From contig CALHNS010000071.1 in NCBI GenBank assembly GCA_938035125.1, forward strand, positions 1 to 33,928: a stretch of DNA of 33,928 nt. Reading direction: 5' to 3'. Of this stretch, positions 8,438 through 17,480 are shown piece after piece. The translations under genes were made by a program, and so were the position numbers. Under the pieces are notes generated by a model that worked only from the letters and a program-made list of their open reading frames with translations, was not told where the DNA came from and searched no databases. Position 1 is the stretch's first letter. The number at the start of each line of letters is the position of its first letter. This DNA is from an uncultured Granulosicoccaceae bacterium. GTDB taxonomy: Bacteria; Pseudomonadota; Gammaproteobacteria; Granulosicoccales; Granulosicoccaceae.

Positions 8438-10177
8438 ATGTCGAAAACTATGCCCGAGCCCATCAAAATAGGTCTGCTGGTTGACGGCGATTCTGTCCCC
8501 ATGTGGGCAGCTGAAATCATTAAAAGGATCAATGAGGGTGACTATGCCCAAATCACTTTGGTGGTTAAGAACACGCTGCCAGGTGAGCTTGACGCCATTC
8601 GTGATGAGGCTAGTGCCAATGGCAATACGTTGCGCACGCTGTGGTTAAAATTTCGACGTAACCTTACCCGACTGTTTTTTATAGCGTTTTGGTATTTTGA
8701 TCGAAATATCAGTCGCTGGAAAAACCATTTCGAATCACCCTTTGAGCTTAGTGAGTTAGTTCCGGGGGTAAAAACGATAGAGGTCACGCCGCGCAAAACT
8801 AAATTTTCCGATGTAATCGATTCCGACGATATTGAGAAAATTGCTGAAGCCGATGTAGACATTCTATTTCGTCTAGGTTTTAGGATCTTACGTGGCCGTA
8901 TTTTGGATGTCGCCCGGTACGGTATCTGGTCGTTCCATCACGGTGATAACCGGTATATGCGTGGTGGTCCATCAGGTTATTGGGAATTAACCCATCAAGC
9001 ACCCACTGTGGGTGTAATTCTGCAAATATTAAATGAAGATTTGGATGGCGGCGCCGTGTTGGAAAGGTCATGGCATTTACCAGACATTTTGCTACTGAAC
9101 CGACAAAGGCAAAATGTGTTCATGCAATCGCTTTCCCATTTTCCGCGCCATGTGGAGCGCTTGCATCGCATGGGGCCAGATGCGTATTTTGCCGAAATAA
9201 AGCGAAAGAATCGGCATCCTGAATTTTATTCAAACCCGATGCGGGTAGCACCAAGAAATTCAGGGGCTTTTCGATCATTGGGTCAGCATTACCTTAGGTA
9301 TCTTTGGAAAAAATTGATCCAGTTGTTTTTCTTCCGCCAATGGATGCTTTTAGGCTCTGCACACCATGGCCGTCCCATGAGCACCTCCATGTGGCGATTT
9401 AAAGACATTCTTCCACCCCGTGATCGAATGTGGGCTGATCCGTTCATTATTGAAAAAGATGGCACGTTTTATCTGTATATCGAAGAAATGATCTATGCGA
9501 AAGGTCATGGCCACATATCGATGATGACCATGGATCGTGACGGCAATTGGACAAACCCAGTTCCCATTATTGAAATGCCTTATCACATGTCATACCCCTT
9601 CGTTTTCGAATACGAAAACCAGTGGTATATGATTCCAGAAACGGCTGAAAATAGAACGGTCGATCTGTACAAGTGCACACAATTTCCCGATAAATGGGAG
9701 AAAACCAGTACGTTAATGAGCGATATATTCGCTGTTGATTCAACGCTGTTGGAGCACGAAGGGAAGTGGTGGATGTTCACCACCGTAAAGGAAAGTGAAC
9801 ACACCAACTGTTTAGATGAACTGCATATTTATTATGCCGACAGTCCTTTGTCCACAGAGTGGACTCCTCACCCTCGGAATCCCGTATCTACCGATGTTAG
9901 AAATGCAAGGCCTGCTGGAGCTATTTTTGAATCAGGTGGCAGCCTTTATCGACCTGCGCAAAACGGCTCTAATCACTACGGTTATGGCATGAACATCAAT
10001 TTGATTGAAGTGTTAGACACTGAGAATTACAAAGAACGCACGGTTAGCTCCATTGAGCCAAAGTGGGATTGGAGCATCAACGCAACGCATACGCTTAACC
10101 ATACAGATGGTTTAACGATGAGCGATGGTAGCAAACTGCGATTTCGATATTTTCGTAACCACGATTCCAAAGAATAA
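8438..10177 (+). CDS. Formyltransferase-like domain fused to a GINT1-like beta-propeller domain
   Basis: This is 579 residues with no signal peptide. The N-terminal half (about 8-260) has the formyltransferase Rossmann layout (IKIGLLVDGDSVPMWAAEII; FRLGFRILRGRIL; then IWSFHHGDNRYMRGGPSGYW and LQILNEDLDGGAVL). In methionyl-tRNA formyltransferase the catalytic set is N-x-H plus an Asp. Here the N-x-H site reads S165-F-H167, while an Asp is kept in the NEDLDGG block. The C-terminal half (about 315-579) has PRDRMWADPFIIEKDGTFYL and YPFVFEYENQWYMIPE, the GH43-like propeller seen in the N-terminal part of plant glucosamine inositolphosphorylceramide transferase. A sugar- or amine-directed acyl transfer role is inferred. 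It lies 29 bases before the phosphopantetheinyl transferase gene, probably in one operon. No ribosome site is clear at 8438. Confidence 0.75.
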   Translation: MSKTMPEPIKIGLLVDGDSVPMWAAEIIKRINEGDYAQITLVVKNTLPGELDAIRDEASANGNTLRTLWLKFRRNLTRLFFIAFWYFDRNISRWKNHFESPFELSELVPGVKTIEVTPRKTKFSDVIDSDDIEKIAEADVDILFRLGFRILRGRILDVARYGIWSFHHGDNRYMRGGPSGYWELTHQAPTVGVILQILNEDLDGGAVLERSWHLPDILLLNRQRQNVFMQSLSHFPRHVERLHRMGPDAYFAEIKRKNRHPEFYSNPMRVAPRNSGAFRSLGQHYLRYLWKKLIQLFFFRQWMLLGSAHHGRPMSTSMWRFKDILPPRDRMWADPFIIEKDGTFYLYIEEMIYAKGHGHISMMTMDRDGNWTNPVPIIEMPYHMSYPFVFEYENQWYMIPETAENRTVDLYKCTQFPDKWEKTSTLMSDIFAVDSTLLEHEGKWWMFTTVKESEHTNCLDELHIYYADSPLSTEWTPHPRNPVSTDVRNARPAGAIFESGGSLYRPAQNGSNHYGYGMNINLIEVLDTENYKERTVSSIEPKWDWSINATHTLNHTDGLTMSDGSKLRFRYFRNHDSKE

Positions 10178-10206
10178 TCAAATCGGCTACGCGTTGAAAC
10201 GAGTCC

Positions 10207-10944
10207 ATGAAAAGCTCTGATGATGCGCAACAATTTATCCGTAAGATTACTTCCAGTGATTTTGGTATCACAGGCTTACATGCCGTTCTATGTGAATTTG
10301 ATGAAAATCAGCTTGACGATTCTGATTTTGAGAGACTCTCGGTATATCAACCGGACAATATAAAGCGCGCTGTACGTAAAAGACGTGCAGACTATTTGGC
10401 CGGGCGGTGCTGTGCTGCATCAGCGTTACAAGCTTTCGGACGTTCAGACTCCTATGATGTTCTCTCGGGGCCATCTCGTGAGCCGCTTTGGCCTGATGGT
10501 GTTGCTGGTTCTATCACACACAGCGGCCAGCTGGCAGCGGCGATAGTGGGTTCAAACACAAAATTTTCGGGCTTGGGCATAGATATAGAGCGCGTGGTAA
10601 AGCACAGTGTGGCAAAGCAATTAAGCCAACGCGTGCTCACACCCACCGAGGCCGAATGGGTTAATCAATCCCATACAGAAAGTGAACTGTTATTTACCTC
10701 CATATTCGGTATTAAAGAGGCATTCTTCAAAGCCGCATTTCCGTGTGTTGGTCGATACTTTGGGTTCAGCGCAATTTCTGTAGATTCGTTCACCTTAGAA
10801 CAATGTGGAAGGGGAGAGCAGGCGCGGTTTCGAGTTAATCAGGATTTAGCGACTGGTTTGAAAAAAGGGCAAATGCTCGATGCGCAGGTAGAACGGCTGC
10901 CCAACGATCAAATCCGAGCCTTAGTAGTTATTCAAAATGGGTGA
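10207..10944 (+). CDS. 4'-phosphopantetheinyl transferase, EntD/Sfp type
   Basis: This 245-residue protein has the family blocks in order: RRADYLAGRCCAASAL (about 60-74), PLWPDGVAGSITHSG (93-107), the magnesium-binding GLGIDIERV (122-130, Asp125 and Glu127 region) and FGIKEAFFKAAFP (167-179). It transfers the phosphopantetheine arm from CoA to a conserved serine on carrier proteins. Two carriers in this window are obvious clients: the T domain of the NRPS (Ser1034) and the stand-alone ACP (Ser41). It is probably co-transcribed with the preceding formyltransferase-like gene. The EntD-like sequence points to secondary metabolism rather than fatty-acid AcpS. Confidence 0.93.
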   Translation: MKSSDDAQQFIRKITSSDFGITGLHAVLCEFDENQLDDSDFERLSVYQPDNIKRAVRKRRADYLAGRCCAASALQAFGRSDSYDVLSGPSREPLWPDGVAGSITHSGQLAAAIVGSNTKFSGLGIDIERVVKHSVAKQLSQRVLTPTEAEWVNQSHTESELLFTSIFGIKEAFFKAAFPCVGRYFGFSAISVDSFTLEQCGRGEQARFRVNQDLATGLKKGQMLDAQVERLPNDQIRALVVIQNG

Positions 10945-11177
10945 ATGTTATCGCCATTGTTAAACCAATTAGCGCCGATTGGTGGCTGGTTGCAGTGTGT
11001 TTGTACGTGGTTAAGATCTGGAAATGTTTTTTAAATTCGTGATGTTTTGCCTGCCTTTTTGCGAAACTATTGGGAGATATTACGCTCAAAATTGCAGTTG
11101 CCCTAGGGCGGCGCGCATGATAGCGTCGGACAATCTAGGACGTTTAACTCGATAAAGAGTATCTCGAAAGGACAATC

Positions 11178-12434
11178 ATGACTCAAGCCTTGGCCAACCA
11201 TCCGGCAGGTGTAACGCTACTCACTCCAGAGTCAAGTTCTAAAGAGATCATCGATCACTGCAAAGCTCTTGCGCAACGATTCAAAGAACGAGCCGCACAT
11301 CACGATCGAACACGTGAGTTCCCAGTTCAGAATTTTACTGAAATTCGCCAAAGCGGATTATTGTCTTTGATGGTGCCCAGAGAATTTGGCGGTTTGGGTG
11401 CGGATTTTCAAACCTATACCAAAGCTATTGAACAAATAGCTATGGGGGATGCATCCACAGCGTTAGCTTTTAATATGCATAACATCGCAGCAGGCACACT
11501 AGCTGAAGCGCGTACCGATACGCTAACGGGAAAAAGAGCGGAAGTTCTGGAGAATTTTAAATTATGGGCATTTAATGAAATCGTTGTGAATCAGAAAATA
11601 TTTGCATCAGCGAATTCCGAACCTGGGGTTGGAGCGCATTTCAGTAAGCTTAAAACGACCTATAAAAAAGTGAATGGGGGTTTTGAAATTACGGGCTTAA
11701 AGTCTTGGGTGTCAATGGCGGGTCACGCCGACTACTACGTTACTACCGCTCGTAAAGAAGGGGTAGATTCAAAATTTCCTGATTTGTCATTTTTTGTTAT
11801 AGAGGCGAGCAACCCCGCCATACGTATAGAAGAGGTATGGGATACGTTGGGCATGCGTTCCACGTGCACGAACATGATGCACTTAGAAAAGGTTTTAGTG
11901 CCCGACGAACATTTGTTTTTAGGTACTCAAGGGTTGGGTATATTGAAAGTGGTACGAGAACCCCATTGGACGATCGCTGGGTACGTTGGTGTGTACTTGG
12001 GGCTTTGCGCGGCTAGTTTTGAATTTATGTGCGATTATTTAAAGAGTAGAAATAAGCCAGGTACCGATGAACCGGTTGCACACAGTGACTGGATTCAGCA
12101 CCGGGTGGGTGAACTTGCCATGTCTATGGAAGCTTGTCGCACGGTGGTGTACGATGCAGCCCGCCAAGTGGATGAAAACCCTGGTGCCCCAGAAACTAAT
12201 GAAGCTGTGCACCGCAGTAAATACATGGCAGGTGAACTTGGGCCACATATGGCGTCGCAGGCAATGCGACTTTGTGGCGGAAGCACCATTGCCAAGCGTT
12301 TGCCTCTAGAACGTTTTTATCGTGATAGCCGCTGCGGTGGTTTAATGCCCGCCACCAGTGATGAGTGCTTGTTGTTTTTAGGAAAGTCGGCTCTGGGTTT
12401 TGATATGACCCGTGTTGATGAATCATACTGGTAA
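11178..12434 (+). CDS. Acyl-CoA dehydrogenase-like flavoprotein
   Basis: This 418-residue protein has the three-domain acyl-CoA dehydrogenase layout: helical start (LLSLMVPREFGGLGADFQTY, about 72-91), mid beta domain (GFEITGLKSWVSMAGHADYY) and C-terminal helical domain (MRLCGGSTIAKRLPLERFYRD). It binds FAD and should oxidise the alpha-beta bond of an acyl thioester or act as a flavin oxygenase. The usual catalytic Glu in the EGT block is not there: the aligned stretch reads LMPATSDE (Pro391), as in DszC-like members. AAAGGA precedes the ATG. It lies 30 bases upstream of the NRPS gene, so a carrier-bound aminoacyl substrate is plausible. A substrate cannot be named. Confidence 0.88.
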   Translation: MTQALANHPAGVTLLTPESSSKEIIDHCKALAQRFKERAAHHDRTREFPVQNFTEIRQSGLLSLMVPREFGGLGADFQTYTKAIEQIAMGDASTALAFNMHNIAAGTLAEARTDTLTGKRAEVLENFKLWAFNEIVVNQKIFASANSEPGVGAHFSKLKTTYKKVNGGFEITGLKSWVSMAGHADYYVTTARKEGVDSKFPDLSFFVIEASNPAIRIEEVWDTLGMRSTCTNMMHLEKVLVPDEHLFLGTQGLGILKVVREPHWTIAGYVGVYLGLCAASFEFMCDYLKSRNKPGTDEPVAHSDWIQHRVGELAMSMEACRTVVYDAARQVDENPGAPETNEAVHRSKYMAGELGPHMASQAMRLCGGSTIAKRLPLERFYRDSRCGGLMPATSDECLLFLGKSALGFDMTRVDESYW

Positions 12435-12464
12435 TTGGCACGCGTAATTCAATAATCGATACTG

Positions 12465-15400
12465 ATGCGTAGCTCCAACGCCCAGCAAGTCCTCAATTCG
12501 GTGAGTGCGCATGTAGCCACTGAAGCACAGCATGGTTTGTATTATCTATGCCGGTTAAATCCTGACAGCCCTGCCTACAACGTCAGCTGCTGCTATCAAT
12601 TGACAGGGAAAATTGATCTTGTAGCGCTTAATAAAAGTTTGGCATCAATCGTTAAGCGCCATGATGCATTACGTACTCACTTCTGCGTTAGCTCTGAAGG
12701 TCTTCTTGCGCTCACGTGCGATTCCAATAGCGAAACTACAACTAATGCTAATGCAGCAGCTGCGTCCAATGCGAAATATGATTATCTAAGAATTGAATCG
12801 TTACCCGATGATATTGACACATCTGTTGAAAGTGAATTACTCAACCGGATAATAAACGAGCCGTTTAATCTAGATAATGGTTCTGCTTTATATCGATGTG
12901 TTTTATTGTCTAGCGCCGATGGTGAGAATCATCGTTTAGTGTTTGTTGTACATCATTTGGTGTTTGATCATTTTTCAAAATCCGTTTTTCAATTTGAACT
13001 CACTCGTTTTTATGCAGCCCATACAGGCTTTGCATCGCAGGATGAATATCCAGCGCCCAACGTAGAGTACCAGTTGAATCAATACGCAAATTATAAACAC
13101 CAGCAATGTGAGGCTAAAAACTACAAAAGGCAATTGGCATACTGGGAGAAAAAGCTTTTAAATCATTCCCAAGCGTATATTCCGATCGATTACACTCGCC
13201 CGACAAATGCCTGTGCACAAGGAATTCGTATTCGCAGACGAATCAGCGCATCGCAGATTGAAAGTATGCGTACGCTTGCATCAGCGAATCAAACCACTTT
13301 GTTCATGGGGATGCTTACCATTGGGCAGTTGTTGATATCGCGTTGGAGTGGTGAGCCTTGCGTAAGTGTTGGAACCCATATGCAAGATCGCAGAGAACTA
13401 GGTTCTGAACATGCAATTGGGTTTTTCCTCAATACACTCGTGCTAGTTTCGAATTTCGACGATTGCGATGATTTTATCGATGCGTTAAAAGTTGTGAGAA
13501 AAACATGTTTTGACGCTTTTCGATTCAGTCAGGTATCGTTTGAACGGTTGGTTCAATCTTTACCATCGATTCGTGAGAGTTCCAGAACCCCGTTTTTCGA
13601 TATACGTTTTTCACATCTTAGCCCGCATGAGCACGATTTGGATTTGAATGGGGTTCAAGTTCAGGCCATTGAACCTAATATTTGCCGTGCGCGCTACGAT
13701 CTTACATTCACTTTCCATGAAAACACGGATCAGTGTTTCATCGAGGCAGAATATAAAACGTCGCTGTTTAATGAAAATACCATCAATTGGTTATTGGATA
13801 ATTATTTAGAGATACTCCAAGGCGTTAGCCAAAATTCAAATTATTCAATTTCAGATATGGGTTTGATTCGCGGTGAAAAACAGGAGCAGTTGCTAAAAAT
13901 TTGTAAGCCTGAGCCAGTCGAATTCCCAGAATACCTCACCATAGCAGAACTGGTATCTCGTCAAGTGATTGAATCGCCGGATAAGCCTGCGGTGTATGAC
14001 GATGCTCACCATCTCACCTACCGTACACTAGATTCTGACTCTACCAAGCTTGCCAAGCAATTATTACATTCGGGAGTGTCATCAGGAAGCATTGTCGGTG
14101 TGTGCATGGAACGTTCAACCCAAATGATGGTTGCGCTATTAGCGGTGCTAAAAGTGGGGGCCGCGTATCTGCCGTTGGATAAAAATTTCCCGAAAGAACG
14201 ACTGCTTTACATGTTGTCAGATTCTGGGTGTCGCACCTTATTAGTTGATGAATCTACTTCGGGTACGATTACTTTAAATGAAGTAACTGAACTTCATGTT
14301 CATAGTTTAGTAAACTCTCCGCTCAATGATGCAGAGGCTAATGCCATTGAAAAACCGGTTATAGCTGACGTTAAGCCGTCAGATATTGCTTATCTCATCT
14401 ACACATCGGGTTCTACGGGTAACCCTAAAGCCGTTCAAGTAACCCATCAAAATGTGGTTAATTTTCTTGCCAGCATGGGTAAAACCCCAGGGCTTAATCA
14501 AAACGATGTCATTGTGGCTGTCACCACCTTATCATTTGACATAGCAGTTCTTGAGCTGTGGTTGCCGCTAGTGGTGGGGGCCAGTGTGGTAATTGCCTCA
14601 AAAGAGACGTCCACCAACGGAAAACGCTTAGCGAGCTTACTTCGTGAATCCAACGCAACCATGATGCAGGCCACACCCGTTACATGGCGATTATTACTTA
14701 GCGCCGGTTGGAAAGGCTGTAAAAAATTCACGGCCTTATGTGGTGGGGAAGCATTACCACCCGATCTAGGAAAAACGCTGTCACAACAATGTAAGGCGCT
14801 GTGGAACATGTACGGCCCCACAGAAACCACCGTGTGGTCTTGCCTTTGGAAAGTGGATTCTGATGCTCCGCAAATGCTGATTGGCAAGCCTATCGATAAT
14901 ACCTCTGTTTACGTGTTAGATCGATTTGGACAGCTGTCGTATCCTGGCACCGTTGGGCACTTACATATTGGTGGAGCAGGCGTAAGTGCTGGCTATCTTG
15001 GTAACAAAGAATTAACTCAACAGAAATTCTTTGCAAACCCTCTGGATGCTAACGAAACGCTATACGCCACGGGAGATTCAGTAAAACAGTTATCAGATGG
15101 GAATTTAACGTACATCGGCCGAATCGATAATCAAATCAAATTACGTGGTCACAGAATTGAATTAGGTGAAATAGAGGCTAAATTAACCGCTCATCCTAAG
15201 GTTCAGGAAGCGGCAGCAACCATCGTTGAGTACGACAATGGAGATGTTCAACTACATGCTTATGTAACAGGATTTACAGATGATTCTAACTACGCAAATG
15301 AATTGCGTACTCATTTGAAAAGCCTTCTGCCCAGGTATATGGTGCCCCAGCATTTTTTATTAATGGATTTTTTACCCCAAACACCAAATGGGAAAATTGA

Positions 15401-16526
15401 TCGTAAAGCCTTACCTACTGATTTGCCCAAACCAATAGCTTCGCTTTGCTCAAGTGCTGAACCGAAAACCCGATTAGAGAAACAACTGGCTGGTATATGG
15501 GCTGATGTACTTCAGATCGATAATGTGCCTGTAAGCGAGACATTTTTTGATTTAGGTGGGCACTCGCTACTAGCGATGTTGGTGCTTGCAAAAGCCAAAA
15601 GCGAGATGGCATTAGAGATTGATCCTGTAGCAATGATTGACAGCCCGATTAAAACAATCCTTGCTGGTAAGGATCCAGAAGTAAATCACCACCAAAAGCA
15701 CCAGCATCAGGGTGTGGCAAACGCACAAAAGCCCACCGTAAAAACCGGGTTCTTCGACTCCAACCGTTTATATGCTCGTTTGCATGTGCCTCATCATTCG
15801 ATCCATGTGCAAGGATCAGTGCTTTTGTGCAATCCCTTATTCGCTGAAGCTAATCATGTGCATTGGGCTTATCGACAACTAGCCAACCGCTTAGCTGCGG
15901 ATGGTTATATGGTGCTTCGATTTGATTATTTTGGTTGCGGAAATTCGTTAGGAGATGATGAAGAAGGTTCTGTTGATGAATGGCTACGCAATATAAAATC
16001 TGCTAGCGCTTATTTATGTGAAGCATCGGGTCATACGCTGATTAGCATGGTTGGTTATCGATTTGGAGCAGCGCTTGCAAGCATGACTGAGAGCTTTGAT
16101 GTAGATCAATTGATATTGTGGGAACCAGTCTTTCATGGTGCTGATCAGGTGAGACATTTAGACAGTAAGTACAGTGCGGCTGTGAAAGGGCTGAACGGAT
16201 TCAGACCCAACCCAACAACAAAGCAATCATCAGAAATCACAGGTTTTACATTTACTAGAACATTGCGTGATGAATTAACACAGTTTCAGTTTGCCTATAC
16301 TGGGTCAGCGGCGAATAGTCGACAAATAAAAGTGGTGTCGCAACATCAAGCCGTTCAAAATGATTCCTCAATACACCTTTTAGAAAGTGAGCATAACGAT
16401 GTGGCGTTTATTCACGTCGACGATTCAGCCCCTAGCATCGATGCGTTAGATGAACAAGCCGCCTGGTTACCGGGGAAAAGCTTAACCCAAGTTGTCTCTC
16501 TGATATCAGGAAAACGTGATGCGTGA
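12465..16526 (+). CDS. Single-module NRPS (C-A-T) with C-terminal nucleophile-less alpha/beta hydrolase
   Basis: This is 1353 residues with four domains. The condensation domain (about 15-460) has RHDALRTHF, the active-site motif HHLVFDH (163-169, where the last position is usually Gly) and the C5-like block GTHMQDRRELG. The adenylation domain (about 485-985) has YTSGSTGNPK (646-655), MYGPTETT (782-789) and NGKIDRK (975-981). My by-eye pocket residues are D692, I, L, Q, L, G, M782, V, W, close to codes reported for glycine. The carrier domain has DLGGHSLL with Ser1034. After a His-rich linker (HHQKHQHQ, about 1075-1082) comes an alpha/beta hydrolase fold (LRFDYFGCGNSLGD) whose elbow reads GYRFG (1197-1201), with Arg in place of Ser. 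It therefore does not look like a normal thioesterase. The fold resembles exosortase A-associated hydrolase 2. The start ATG has only a weak ribosome site. Confidence 0.9.
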   Translation: MRSSNAQQVLNSVSAHVATEAQHGLYYLCRLNPDSPAYNVSCCYQLTGKIDLVALNKSLASIVKRHDALRTHFCVSSEGLLALTCDSNSETTTNANAAAASNAKYDYLRIESLPDDIDTSVESELLNRIINEPFNLDNGSALYRCVLLSSADGENHRLVFVVHHLVFDHFSKSVFQFELTRFYAAHTGFASQDEYPAPNVEYQLNQYANYKHQQCEAKNYKRQLAYWEKKLLNHSQAYIPIDYTRPTNACAQGIRIRRRISASQIESMRTLASANQTTLFMGMLTIGQLLISRWSGEPCVSVGTHMQDRRELGSEHAIGFFLNTLVLVSNFDDCDDFIDALKVVRKTCFDAFRFSQVSFERLVQSLPSIRESSRTPFFDIRFSHLSPHEHDLDLNGVQVQAIEPNICRARYDLTFTFHENTDQCFIEAEYKTSLFNENTINWLLDNYLEILQGVSQNSNYSISDMGLIRGEKQEQLLKICKPEPVEFPEYLTIAELVSRQVIESPDKPAVYDDAHHLTYRTLDSDSTKLAKQLLHSGVSSGSIVGVCMERSTQMMVALLAVLKVGAAYLPLDKNFPKERLLYMLSDSGCRTLLVDESTSGTITLNEVTELHVHSLVNSPLNDAEANAIEKPVIADVKPSDIAYLIYTSGSTGNPKAVQVTHQNVVNFLASMGKTPGLNQNDVIVAVTTLSFDIAVLELWLPLVVGASVVIASKETSTNGKRLASLLRESNATMMQATPVTWRLLLSAGWKGCKKFTALCGGEALPPDLGKTLSQQCKALWNMYGPTETTVWSCLWKVDSDAPQMLIGKPIDNTSVYVLDRFGQLSYPGTVGHLHIGGAGVSAGYLGNKELTQQKFFANPLDANETLYATGDSVKQLSDGNLTYIGRIDNQIKLRGHRIELGEIEAKLTAHPKVQEAAATIVEYDNGDVQLHAYVTGFTDDSNYANELRTHLKSLLPRYMVPQHFLLMDFLPQTPNGKIDRKALPTDLPKPIASLCSSAEPKTRLEKQLAGIWADVLQIDNVPVSETFFDLGGHSLLAMLVLAKAKSEMALEIDPVAMIDSPIKTILAGKDPEVNHHQKHQHQGVANAQKPTVKTGFFDSNRLYARLHVPHHSIHVQGSVLLCNPLFAEANHVHWAYRQLANRLAADGYMVLRFDYFGCGNSLGDDEEGSVDEWLRNIKSASAYLCEASGHTLISMVGYRFGAALASMTESFDVDQLILWEPVFHGADQVRHLDSKYSAAVKGLNGFRPNPTTKQSSEITGFTFTRTLRDELTQFQFAYTGSAANSRQIKVVSQHQAVQNDSSIHLLESEHNDVAFIHVDDSAPSIDALDEQAAWLPGKSLTQVVSLISGKRDA

Positions 16527-17406
16527 ATTAAGTATTCATTGCGGCAACGATCCTGAGCTGATTGGTATTTACACAGATTGCGAGAATGCTAATTCTGACG
16601 GTGCAGGTGCAGGTGCAAAAATGCAGGGTCAGTCCTCAACAATTAATAGGCCCGTTGTTTTATTGTTAAATTCAGGCTTATTGCCGAATGTGGGCCCTTA
16701 TCGGCTTTACGTAAGATTGGCAAGGCATTTTGCAACGTTGGGGTTCAACACATATCGGTTTGATATTTCTGGTATTGGCGATAGCGCTCGAAGCAGCAAT
16801 CCGCTGGATAGATCGGAGCAACAAATTCGTGATGTAGAAATTGTGATGAATCATCTTGAAGAGAAATTAAAGTGTGATTCTTTTATTGTGATGGGTATAT
16901 GCACAGGTGCCGATAATGCTCACCGAGCGATGATGGCTGATAGGCGTATCGTGGGTGTGGTGGCGATAGACGGGTATTACTATAAAACCCCTCGTTATCA
17001 TGCTAATCGATTATTTAAAGAACTCCTGCCTAAAGCCTTACAGCTTCGCACTTTGTTAAATAGATTAATTGGCGTTCGTCAAAATATTTTCAACTCTATT
17101 GAGCCCAATCTAGATGCTGAACAAAACCCTGTAACGGTTCCGTATCGGTGGGAGCTGCCAGAGAAGATGAAAACAGAATCTGATTTTAAAGAAATCATCG
17201 ATCGGGATGCCAATATGTTATGCGTTTTTACAGCGAATTGGCCGTACAACTATACCGAGCAATTAGCCGACGCTTTCCCATCATTGGAGTTTGGCGAGAA
17301 TATACGTGTTCAATATCTGAAAAACGCGGCACATTTATTTCCGATTGCTGAAGATAGAGCATATCTAACTGATGCAATATCAGATTGGTTGTTAGATCGA
17401 TTCTAA
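16519..17406 (+). CDS. Alpha/beta hydrolase with cysteine nucleophile elbow, exosortase-A hydrolase-1-like
   Basis: This is 295 residues from ATG 16519, which has AGGAAA just ahead; a GTG at 16516 is also in frame. It overlaps the NRPS stop by 8 bases, so translation is probably coupled. The fold shows LLNSGLLPNVGPYRLYVRLA, then YRFDISGIGDS, then the elbow GICTG (126-130) with Cys128 where serine hydrolases have Ser, and AHLFPIAED near the end holding a possible catalytic His. GxCxG elbows occur in the hydrolases annotated next to exosortase A. It may take the product from the carrier domain or act as an acyltransferase. A low-complexity stretch DGAGAGAK lies near residues 29-36. Confidence 0.85.
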   Translation: MRELSIHCGNDPELIGIYTDCENANSDGAGAGAKMQGQSSTINRPVVLLLNSGLLPNVGPYRLYVRLARHFATLGFNTYRFDISGIGDSARSSNPLDRSEQQIRDVEIVMNHLEEKLKCDSFIVMGICTGADNAHRAMMADRRIVGVVAIDGYYYKTPRYHANRLFKELLPKALQLRTLLNRLIGVRQNIFNSIEPNLDAEQNPVTVPYRWELPEKMKTESDFKEIIDRDANMLCVFTANWPYNYTEQLADAFPSLEFGENIRVQYLKNAAHLFPIAEDRAYLTDAISDWLLDRF

Positions 17407-17412
17407 TCTGCA

Positions 17413-17439
17413 CCAATTAATTGTGTTCCATTTAATTGG
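17413..17439. terminator. Inverted repeat between convergent genes, possible weak two-way terminator
   Basis: CCAATTAA (17413-17420) pairs with TTAATTGG (17432-17439) over an 11-base loop. It lies 7 bases after the hydrolase stop and about 40 bases from the end of the ACP gene. It is AT-rich and has no long T-run on either strand, so termination is only suggested. Confidence 0.4.
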
Positions 17440-17480
17440 CGATCAATAAGCTGAATCTAAACTCACTGTGTTGTAACGGC

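Noticed and set aside
14498-14887. 129-codon open frame on the minus strand inside the NRPS gene
   Set aside because: It lies opposite conserved adenylation motifs (SFDIAVLELW to YGPTETT), has no ribosome site or family feature, and is a shadow of the NRPS frame.
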